Below, in pieces: positions 1 to 6,232 of a stretch of 7,072 bases of DNA. The stretch lies in contig VBHS01000246.1 of assembly GCA_005881295.1 (NCBI GenBank), positions 1 through 7,072 of the forward strand, written 5' to 3'. The position numbers and the translations under genes were made by a program. The notes below the pieces were generated by a model. That model had not been told where the DNA came from, did no database searches, and saw only the letters and a program-made list of their open reading frames with translations. Origin of the DNA: Chloroflexota bacterium (GTDB taxonomy: Bacteria > Chloroflexota > Ktedonobacteria > Ktedonobacterales > Ktedonobacteraceae). How positions within the stretch are numbered: position 1 is the first letter of the stretch; every line of letters begins with the position of its first letter.

Positions 1-1043
1 TACTCATCCTGGGCAAGCGGGAGCGAAACGAAAAACGTGGAGCCTTTCCCCTCCTCGCTTTCGACCCAGATCTTCCCCTCATGGGCTCGGATGATCTCAT
101 GGGAAATATATAAGCCAATGCCCAGCCCTGGGAAAGTATTATCGTGGGACGAGGTGACCCGGTAGAAACGCTCAAAAATTCTGCTGTGATGCTCCTTTGC
201 AATGCCAATCCCATAATCGCGAACGCTCACCGTCACGATGTCCGACGCAGGGCGAATGATTACATCCACGCGTTCGGCCTTTGGTGAGTATTTGATCGCG
301 TTGGTCAGCAAGTTAATAAAGACCTGGGAAAGGCGGTCTTGATCCCCAATGATCTTACACTCTGTGTCTCGTGTGAGCGCGATCACATGCTGTGGACTTG
401 CCCGCTGAATGTCGTCGATGATGTCATGTACCCAGGCATTGAAATCAAAGACCGCTTTGCTATAGGCGACTTTGCCCGTCTGCATTTTCGAGATATCGAG
501 CAGGTCTGCAAGCAGTTTGGTGAGCCGGGTGAGCTGCCCATCCATTTTGGCAAGCGTTTGGGCATAATCCTGCAAGCCTTGTTTTTCAAGCGTGCGTTGC
601 AGCAGCTGGGCATAGCCTTTCAAGGCGGTCACAGGCGTTCGTAACTCGTGGCTGGCGACCCCAATAAATTCATCTTTGCGCTGTTCCAACTCCTTCAATG
701 CTGTAATATCTCGGTTGGCTGCCACCATACCAATAACAGTGCCGTTGGAATCCTTAACCAGGGAGACTGAAGCCATGATATGTACCCGCGTTCCATCTTT
801 GCGCTTATGAATGACCTCACCCTTCCAGTAGCCCCTGGTCTGCAAGTGCTCTTTCCACTCGTCGGGAGGATTATGCGGAAATTCATACCAAAAAATATCC
901 GATGCCGATTTACCAAGGACTTCTTCCTGCGTCCAGCCGTAGAGCGTTTCCGCCGCCTTGTTCCAACTCAAAATAATATATTGCATGTCGGTGGCAATCA
1001 CGGCATCAGAGATGCTCTGGAGGACACTGGCACAGAAGAGCAA
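1..1043 (-). CDS. PAS-domain sensor histidine kinase (partial at the C-terminal edge, start uncertain)
   Basis: Translating the minus strand gives an uninterrupted frame with a full soluble kinase core. Numbering is from a tentative TTG start at 1041-1043. A PAS sensor domain (about residues 8-112) contains ISDAVIATD, ILSWNKAAETLYGW and a C-terminal ANRDITALKELE. The HisKA H-box ASHELRTP follows, with phospho-acceptor His132 (bases 648-650). The HATPase_c domain has N-box NLLTNAIKYS (244-253), G1 box DYGIGI (276-281), the FERFYRV F-box and G2 box GLGIGL (306-311). The family autophosphorylates on the H-box histidine and passes phosphate to a response regulator; none is visible here. I see no membrane helix, so it should be cytoplasmic, and the PAS ligand cannot be told. 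The last full codon is 3-5 and the next begins TA, so the stop may be at the window edge. No ATG lies upstream of the PAS core; TTG at 1041-1043 is the least bad start, without a good ribosome-binding site. It lies 57 bp downstream of the antiporter, probably in the same transcript. Confidence 0.92.
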   Translation of the reverse strand, partial: MLFCASVLQSISDAVIATDMQYIILSWNKAAETLYGWTQEEVLGKSASDIFWYEFPHNPPDEWKEHLQTRGYWKGEVIHKRKDGTRVHIMASVSLVKDSNGTVIGMVAANRDITALKELEQRKDEFIGVASHELRTPVTALKGYAQLLQRTLEKQGLQDYAQTLAKMDGQLTRLTKLLADLLDISKMQTGKVAYSKAVFDFNAWVHDIIDDIQRASPQHVIALTRDTECKIIGDQDRLSQVFINLLTNAIKYSPKAERVDVIIRPASDIVTVSVRDYGIGIAKEHHSRIFERFYRVTSSHDNTFPGLGIGLYISHEIIRAHEGKIWVESEEGKGSTFFVSLPLAQDE

Positions 1044-1100
1044 CAGTAAGGGAGCGGTCTCATAATACCAATGACACGATGTTGTCCTTGCGAAAGGGGC

Positions 1101-2438
1101 TCATGAACCGAACAGGAAGATCGTGGCCCCCATCATCGTATAGAGCAGGATCAGCAGGAAACCCTCTAGCCACACTAACTCACCATCTTTGGTGATCTCG
1201 CCGAACAGGAAGGTCGCTAATCCCAGCACGGCTAGCTCGACCACGCTGAAAACCAGATCCAGGCGTTTGGGCATCACCAGGCTGACCAGGACGAGGATAG
1301 GTGCCATCAACAGTGCTATCTGGATAGACGACCCGGCAGAAGCGGCCAAAACCATATTCATGCGTTTATCGAGCGCCATTGAGATGGTATTAAAGTATTC
1401 TGGCAATCCCCCGATCAACGGGATGAAGACGAGGCCCACAAAGGATGGTCTCCAGTGCAATGCCTCGGTCACCGGCTCAATCGAGCCCACCAGGACCTCT
1501 GAAAGCACGGCCACCCCTGCCGTTGCGACCGCGAGCAAGAGCACCGCCCGCCAGAGAGACGTTTTGTGCTCCTGCTGGGGTGTGGCCGCTTGAGACACAG
1601 GCTTATCGGGGGATGGAGTATGCTCACCAGCATCCTTCGAGAGGTTTCCCTCCGGGAAAGCTACCTGCTCCCCTCCTTCCTGGGAAGGTGTCGTTGCCTG
1701 CTTGCCCTTTTCATCGGCTATAATGGCATCGACCGTTCCATCAATCTGGCGCAACATCTCGCTCTTGTCCTTGACATCACTCGTTGCCAGCTGCTGCCGG
1801 AAGGCGAGTAAACGCGTGACGGCCGTTGCAGAACGCGCTCCCAACAGGGGGTCTAGCTCTTCGTCGCTACCCTTGTCACCCACATGAAAAACACTGAAGA
1901 GGAGCGATGCGATATAGCCTAACAACAGCAGCACGGCAATGAAATCAGAGAGCGCCACTCCACGCTCAAAGATCTGCACTTCGTGTGCACGCGTGGCCAA
2001 CAGCTCGGCCACCGTTGGCAGCAACAGGCCGCCGATACTTAGAGCGAGCAGCGACGCGTAGACGCTGGCAGGACGTACATCAAAGGATAGCCGTCCATGT
2101 TTGACGCTCCCAACACAAATGGCCACCCCCAGCACCAGTAAGACGTTCCCAAGAATTGAACCAATGATGGACGCACTCACGACATCGACCAACCCCTTGC
2201 TGAGCGCAAGGATGCCAATGATCAGTTCTGTCGCATTGCCAAAGGTGGCAAAGAGGATCCCGCCGACCTGTTCCCCCGTATGTTCAGCGATGCTCTCAAT
2301 CGACGTGCCAATCAGCGCTGCAAGTGGAAGAATACCCAGGCCCGCCAGCAAAAAGAGCAGGAAGGGTGGGATAGGGAGCAGAGCGAGCAGAGGGGCTGCA
2401 ATGGAAAAGATGAGCAAGATATAGAACCAGCGAGGCAT
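1101..2438 (-). CDS. cax: Ca2+/H+ antiporter, CAX family of the CaCA superfamily
   Basis: This 445-residue integral membrane protein has about ten or eleven hydrophobic segments in two halves. The first alpha repeat has GNATEL (67-72, acidic ligand Glu71) and SIIGSILGNVLLVLG (89-103 region). The second, about 335-385, has PLIGGLPEYFN (340-350, Glu347) and GSSIQIALLMAPILVL. These are the hallmark motifs of cation/proton exchangers, which expel Ca2+ (sometimes other divalent cations) using the proton gradient. In the second repeat the usual G-N-A-A-E-H reads G-G-L-P-E-Y, so the acidic residue is kept but Asn and His are not. Between the halves, residues about 186-294 form a hydrophilic loop, acidic at first (GSDEELD) and then rich in Q, P, T, E and K. 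It makes the protein longer than the roughly 350 residues I recall for bacterial members. The ATG start is supported by a strong ribosome-binding site. It is divergent from the zinc-ribbon gene and upstream of the kinase on the same strand. The family is secure; the ion is inferred. Confidence 0.95.
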   Translation of the reverse strand: MPRWFYILLIFSIAAPLLALLPIPPFLLFLLAGLGILPLAALIGTSIESIAEHTGEQVGGILFATFGNATELIIGILALSKGLVDVVSASIIGSILGNVLLVLGVAICVGSVKHGRLSFDVRPASVYASLLALSIGGLLLPTVAELLATRAHEVQIFERGVALSDFIAVLLLLGYIASLLFSVFHVGDKGSDEELDPLLGARSATAVTRLLAFRQQLATSDVKDKSEMLRQIDGTVDAIIADEKGKQATTPSQEGGEQVAFPEGNLSKDAGEHTPSPDKPVSQAATPQQEHKTSLWRAVLLLAVATAGVAVLSEVLVGSIEPVTEALHWRPSFVGLVFIPLIGGLPEYFNTISMALDKRMNMVLAASAGSSIQIALLMAPILVLVSLVMPKRLDLVFSVVELAVLGLATFLFGEITKDGELVWLEGFLLILLYTMMGATIFLFGS

Positions 2439-2445
2439 GAAATAT

Positions 2446-2452
2446 CCTCCTC
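2446..2452 (-). promoter_or_regulatory. Ribosome-binding site of the antiporter gene
   Basis: The minus strand reads GAGGAGG, a near-perfect Shine-Dalgarno core, 7 bases before the ATG at 2436-2438. This fixes the antiporter start and rules out the longer overlapping minus-strand frame that begins further upstream. Confidence 0.88.
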
Positions 2453-2616
2453 TTTATTACGAGTCGTTCGTGACAATCCTTCCCCGAGAAAAAACTTCCT
2501 CCACCAGCAACATATTCCCAGCCTATAACGAACTCTCTTATCGTATCACCGTACTGCCACATCTAGATCAGCAAAAGTGCGTAGGAGGATCATAAGGATT
2601 TTTGATTGATCAGGAT

Positions 2617-2646
2617 TTGACAGTTAAACCGCATTTCTCGTACACT
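2617..2646 (+). promoter_or_regulatory. Candidate sigma-70-type promoter for the zinc-ribbon/BACON gene
   Basis: A perfect TTGACA (-35) at 2617-2622 is followed after 18 bases by TACACT (-10, four of six matches to TATAAT) at 2641-2646. Transcription would start near 2653, leaving a leader of about 37 bases. The -35 match and position are good; the -10 is weak, so this is a sequence-based guess. Confidence 0.5.
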
Positions 2647-2670
2647 TATCTTGTAGAAAGGGTGAACTCC

Positions 2671-2679
2671 ATGCCATAG
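2671..2679 (+). other. Possible two-codon upstream reading frame (ATG CCA TAG)
   Basis: A minimal frame encoding Met-Pro-stop sits directly ahead of the zinc-ribbon gene. An AAAGGG stretch at 2657-2662 lies 8 bases before its ATG and could act as a ribosome-binding site. Its stop codon overlaps the AGAGGA site of the main gene. It may be chance; nothing shows that it is translated. Confidence 0.15.
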
Positions 2680-2683
2680 AGGA
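2678..2683 (+). promoter_or_regulatory. Ribosome-binding site of the zinc-ribbon/BACON gene
   Basis: AGAGGA lies 6 bases before the ATG at 2690-2692. It supports that start, as does the zinc ribbon beginning only five residues into the protein. Confidence 0.75.
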
Positions 2684-2689
2684 AAAGCC

Positions 2690-5600
2690 ATGAGAGTGAT
2701 ACGTTGCCCACATTGCGACGAGCCACTACCCGGTTTCGCGAACTTTTGCGCGATCTGTGGTGAGTCGCTGAGCCCCACTCCAACAAGTACGACGACAAAG
2801 CTCTCCAGGCGGCCTCGAGCCCTTAAAGTATCCCGGTTCTTTGCGCTAAAAAATGATGCCGAAGAGACTGCGCGTTTTGGAGCAGTCTCCCTCGCTTCTT
2901 CTGCTGAAGAGACGGTAAAGCTCGTACAGAGACCTCCAGGATCAATACCCGCTGACTCATCCGAGGATCTAGAGTTCGTTGACAGCAGGCCCAATGGAAA
3001 CTGGCATAAAGTGGTGGATTCGCGTCCTCGTACTCCCGCGGTGTCACGGTCTTCTATACCTGTACCACCCCAACCTCCACGAAGGCGGCTGCAGCATGGG
3101 CCAGTATCGATCTTTTTCTTAGTAAGTACGCTGTTGCTCCTGGTGGCCCTGCTTGGTAGTCTTGTAGGTGTAATGATATCACTGGGCCGTGGAGCATTAG
3201 CGGAGAAATTGTCTCACACAAACGAGTTTGCCTTGCAGGTTACTCCAGCCAGCGTGGCACTTGGTAGCATAGTTACTCTACGAGGCTCTCATTTTAGTCC
3301 ACGTGGGCATGTTGGGCTGACACGCGATACCAATATTCCCATTTTTGACACAGCAGGCAACACGATTATCCAGGCAGACAGTAATGGTTCTTTCAAAGAT
3401 ACAGTCATTGTTGAAGCTGAATGGCAGGCGGGGGTTCACCTTATATGGGCGGAAGATGCTATAAGGCACAGAACAGCGTCCTTTACCATCGTTGTGACGG
3501 GGCGTAGCCCTTCTCTGCACCCTCCTCACTTCCTGCTCTCAAGCCGCATCGTTGATTTAGGCACTGGTGATCAAGCCACTAATAGCACCAAAACGATCAT
3601 CATGACCAATAGCGGCGGTGGGCAAATTTCCTGGCAGGGCGCGACGACACAATCGTGGCTGATGCTCAGCCCCAGGAATGGCTCTTTTTCCAGCGGGCAG
3701 AGCATCAAGGTGACGATCGCGGCAGATCGCTCGAATTTGAAGCCGGGCGCCTACGCTGCGGGGATAATCTTTACGTCCACTGCGGGAGTAGCTAAGCTGC
3801 CGGTGAAAATGAAAACGACGCCGCTTCAACCAGGGCACGAAGCGGTTCTACAACTTACACCTGCAGTATTGTCCTTTACAGCCGTCGATGGCGGCAGTAA
3901 CCCCCCCGCGCAAGTTCTGACCGTGAGCAACCCTGGTGTGCAACTACTGCAATGGAGCGCTTCCAGCAGCAGTAACTGGCTTGCTATCACTCCTCAGTCT
4001 GGCGATGTGGGCAAAGGTGGCAGCCAGTCTGTGGAGATTGGGGTCAAGACCAGTGCGCTGCTGCCGGGTACATATAGTGGCGTTGTGACATTTACTGGAA
4101 TTGGACCGTTACCGACCAGGGATAGCCCACAAAGTATCTTTGTCAGTTTAACGATTACACCGCAGTGTACACTGCAGGTAACTCCAGGAGCTCTCTCATT
4201 TTCTGGCGTCTATCTACAGCCAGCTCCTGCTGCCAAAAACGTCAACCTGGATTTCACCCGGGGTTGTGGCGGACCGCTACGGTGGAATGCCACTACGACC
4301 ACAAATAATGGCGGCCACTGGTTACATATTAGCAGCACGAGTGGTACTACCCCTTCCAGGCTGGTGGTAAGCATCAATGAAGCCGGGTTAAAACCTGGTA
4401 CCTATAGCGGCTCCATCATTTTCAGCTATCCAGCCGGTACGCAGACTATGCCCGTAACCTTGACGGTAGGTCAATCTGCTACACCGCTAATGGCTACTAC
4501 CCCTGCCTCACTGACATTGAGCGGCATTCCTGGTCAACCAGGTCCCGCGAGACAGAGCATTACTGTCACCAATGCAGGTGGGGGTACTCTGAACTGGAAG
4601 GTGAGCGCTGCCACTAATTTTGGTGGCGCGTGGCTCTCTGTTGATCCCGCTGGAGGCAATCTTGCCTCACACCAGTCTACGATGGTGAACCTGACGGTTT
4701 CACTACTCGATGGCTTGACACCCAATACCTATACTGGCATGGTGACTATCACCGGAACGGACAGTTCAGGGCATCCCGTCCCTGGCAGCCCGCAGATCAT
4801 CCCCGTCACTTTCAACGTACTGGTTCCCTGCACGATTACAGGCGCTCCCAGTGTCCTCAATTTTGCAGGAGTGCTAGGTCAGCCGGAGCCTCCAGCTCAG
4901 ACGGCGACGATTAGCGCGAGCGGTACCTGTCTCCACACGTTGAACTGGAAGGCATCCACGGGCAATGCTAGCTGGCTGACCGCAACGCCTTCCTCGGGAA
5001 GCACTAGTATCAAGGCGGCCGCGGCGACAAAGATAGGTATTGTGCTCGCGGGCCTGAGTCCAAATACCTATACTGGCCAGGTAACCATTACGGCGACCGA
5101 TAGCGTTACCAACCAGTCTGTGGGTACGCCACAGATCATTACCGTAACACTGAACATACAGCCTCCATGTACGCTGCTGGCTGCTTCCGCGCCGCAGGAG
5201 AACTTCACCAGTGAAGTGGGCGCGAATCCTGCTCCCGCCAGTCAGAGCTTTACCATTGGTATCACAGGGGCCTGTAAAGGCGATATCTCCATTACCCCGA
5301 CGGTGACACAGCGCTGGCTTACAGTAACGCCAACTTCGGCGGTTATTGCCGGGGGCAGTGCGACATTCACCGTAACGGCGACAACGGCGTCGCTGGGCGC
5401 GGGACCATATAAAGACGACATCTCCATAGCAGCAGTGGATAGCAACGGAATTACCATCAACGGGAGCCCGCAAACGGTGGCCGTGTCACTGAAGGTATTT
5501 GCCGCACCCTCTCTGGCGGTAAGTCCGTCTCCCAATGGGCTGACGATCAATGCCACGAGTGGATCGACGTCTCAGACTGTGAACATTACGAATGTAGGAG

Positions 5601-6220
5601 GTGAGCCATTGAACTGGACGGCGGCGCTCGGTGCGCATGCGCCCTCCTTTGTCTCGCTTTCGGCTGGCGCTGGCAGCCAGCTATTGGGAGGAGCAAGTGT
5701 CTCTGACGACATTATCGTCAATGCGTCGGGAGTGCCGGGTGGAACATCGTACACAACCAGCCTGACGGTCAGGGCTATCGATCCTATTACAGGCAGCGTT
5801 GTTGCCGGCAGCCCGGCAACTGTCCCGATTACCATCAACATAGCGCCACCTGCTACAAGCAGCGTTGTTGCCGGCAGCCCGGCAACCGCCCCGGTTACCA
5901 TCAACACAGCGCCACCTGTTATGCAGCTCGATAAAAAGTCACTGGCATACACAACTTCCGTCGGTGTCAATCCGCAGGCACAGGTGGTAAATCTAACCAA
6001 TAGTGGCGGTGATGGATTGACGTGGAAGGCGGATTCCCCCTCACAATCCTGGTTGACGTTGGGACTGACGCAGGATAGCGATAACTCCCAACACACCTCT
6101 ACCATTTCTTTCAATGTCGATGTTGGAGGCATGAGCAAGGGATCATATACAGCAACGGTAGTAATTACCCCTTCTTCCGGCGCGGCGCAGACGGTTACGG
6201 TAACTTTGACTATAACATGA
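2690..6220 (+). CDS. Zinc-ribbon, single-pass membrane protein with eight extracellular BACON-like repeats
   Basis: The 1176-residue product is modular. Residues 1-27 form a zinc ribbon (CPHC at 6-9 and CAIC at 20-23). Residues 28-138 are a polar, probably disordered linker holding paired AEET and VDSRP motifs. RRR at 131-133 precedes one membrane helix (about 139-166), so the N-terminus should be cytoplasmic and the rest outside; there is no cleavable signal peptide. Residues 180-270 look like an Ig/IPT-type domain with the D-S-N-G-S-F turn seen in such modules. Residues 282-1176 hold eight BACON-like repeats sharing three motifs: N-x-G-G-x-L-x-W, then W-L-x-x-x-P-x-x-G, then L-x-P-x-x-Y-x-G. 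BACON and related Ig-like folds are usually linked to carbohydrate or protein binding at the surface, so an adhesion, cell-envelope or sensing role is plausible but inferred. No enzyme domain, LPXTG sorting signal or kinase domain is present. The start is supported by AGAGGA. The gene stands alone on its strand and converges with nfo. Confidence 0.93.
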   Translation: MRVIRCPHCDEPLPGFANFCAICGESLSPTPTSTTTKLSRRPRALKVSRFFALKNDAEETARFGAVSLASSAEETVKLVQRPPGSIPADSSEDLEFVDSRPNGNWHKVVDSRPRTPAVSRSSIPVPPQPPRRRLQHGPVSIFFLVSTLLLLVALLGSLVGVMISLGRGALAEKLSHTNEFALQVTPASVALGSIVTLRGSHFSPRGHVGLTRDTNIPIFDTAGNTIIQADSNGSFKDTVIVEAEWQAGVHLIWAEDAIRHRTASFTIVVTGRSPSLHPPHFLLSSRIVDLGTGDQATNSTKTIIMTNSGGGQISWQGATTQSWLMLSPRNGSFSSGQSIKVTIAADRSNLKPGAYAAGIIFTSTAGVAKLPVKMKTTPLQPGHEAVLQLTPAVLSFTAVDGGSNPPAQVLTVSNPGVQLLQWSASSSSNWLAITPQSGDVGKGGSQSVEIGVKTSALLPGTYSGVVTFTGIGPLPTRDSPQSIFVSLTITPQCTLQVTPGALSFSGVYLQPAPAAKNVNLDFTRGCGGPLRWNATTTTNNGGHWLHISSTSGTTPSRLVVSINEAGLKPGTYSGSIIFSYPAGTQTMPVTLTVGQSATPLMATTPASLTLSGIPGQPGPARQSITVTNAGGGTLNWKVSAATNFGGAWLSVDPAGGNLASHQSTMVNLTVSLLDGLTPNTYTGMVTITGTDSSGHPVPGSPQIIPVTFNVLVPCTITGAPSVLNFAGVLGQPEPPAQTATISASGTCLHTLNWKASTGNASWLTATPSSGSTSIKAAAATKIGIVLAGLSPNTYTGQVTITATDSVTNQSVGTPQIITVTLNIQPPCTLLAASAPQENFTSEVGANPAPASQSFTIGITGACKGDISITPTVTQRWLTVTPTSAVIAGGSATFTVTATTASLGAGPYKDDISIAAVDSNGITINGSPQTVAVSLKVFAAPSLAVSPSPNGLTINATSGSTSQTVNITNVGGEPLNWTAALGAHAPSFVSLSAGAGSQLLGGASVSDDIIVNASGVPGGTSYTTSLTVRAIDPITGSVVAGSPATVPITINIAPPATSSVVAGSPATAPVTINTAPPVMQLDKKSLAYTTSVGVNPQAQVVNLTNSGGDGLTWKADSPSQSWLTLGLTQDSDNSQHTSTISFNVDVGGMSKGSYTATVVITPSSGAAQTVTVTLTIT
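3533..6217 (+). repeat. Array of eight BACON/Ig-like protein repeats within the zinc-ribbon gene
   Basis: Approximate residue ranges are R1 282-377, R2 386-490, R3 493-594, R4 600-712, R5 714-826, R6 827-938, R7 940-1054 and R8 1078-1176. The aromatic residue opening the W-L-x-x-x-P motif falls at W323, W430, W544, W648, W762, W876, F987 and W1121. This gives a period of 104-114 residues, except for the last step of 134. The repeats have diverged at DNA level, so they are old duplications, unlike the recent 66-bp duplication near the end. R6 lacks the first Trp of the pattern, and R7 has Phe for the second. Confidence 0.85.
5793..5924 (+). repeat. 66-bp in-frame tandem duplication (22 codons, two copies)
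   Basis: Two adjacent 66-base units (5793-5858 and 5859-5924) both begin GCAGCGTTGTTGCCGGCAGC. They differ at five positions over the first 57 or so bases and diverge in the last few. They encode the near-identical segments SVVAGSPATVPITINIAPP and SVVAGSPATAPVTINTAPP. This is the C-terminal beta strand of repeat 7 plus the linker to repeat 8. Most differences are transitions, as expected of a fairly recent slippage or unequal-recombination event. Confidence 0.93.
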
Positions 6221-6232
6221 TTCGTTGCTCCC

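Larger units (their letters stand above)
2439..2689. other. Divergent intergenic region
   Basis: These 251 bases separate the leftward antiporter from the rightward zinc-ribbon gene, so promoters for both should lie here. The right side has a recognisable TTGACA-type promoter for the rightward gene. For the leftward gene only weak -10-like hexamers are visible (for example TATAGG or TACGAT on the minus strand, around 2525-2545), none with a well-spaced -35, so none is called. The region is richer in A and T than the flanking genes. I see no coding potential, hairpin terminator, riboswitch-like fold or tRNA. Confidence 0.75.

Noticed and set aside
339..1049. Plus-strand open frames at 339-644 and 780-1049 as possible genes
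   Set aside because: Both are antisense to the continuous PAS-HisKA-HATPase frame and show no family motifs.
2461..2476. Small inverted repeat (ACGA-G-TCGT) upstream of the antiporter as an operator
   Set aside because: The arms are only four bases and no second site is visible, so this is expected by chance.
2455..2560. Promoter for the antiporter on the minus strand
   Set aside because: Several weak -10-like hexamers exist, but none has a matching -35 at 16-18 bases, so choosing one would be guesswork.
2296..2562. Minus-strand frame overlapping the antiporter start
   Set aside because: It overlaps the conserved antiporter N-terminus in another frame and has no recognisable motif, while the antiporter has a strong ribosome-binding site at 2446-2452.
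4874..5473. Long minus-strand open frame (199 codons) opposite the BACON-repeat gene
   Set aside because: It is rich in Arg and Cys with no family motifs, and lies wholly antisense to a clearly repetitive, conserved protein. It looks like a shadow of biased codon use.
5572..6138. Minus-strand open frame (188 codons) opposite repeats 7-8, with an apparent internal duplication
   Set aside because: Its repeat (AGLPATTL twice) is just the antisense reading of the 66-bp duplication in the real gene; there is no independent coding evidence.
3533..6217. DNA repeat array as a CRISPR or mobile element
   Set aside because: The periodicity is at protein level (about 320 bp, diverged) and lies inside one open frame. 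There are no short identical direct repeats with spacers, terminal inverted repeats or transposase.
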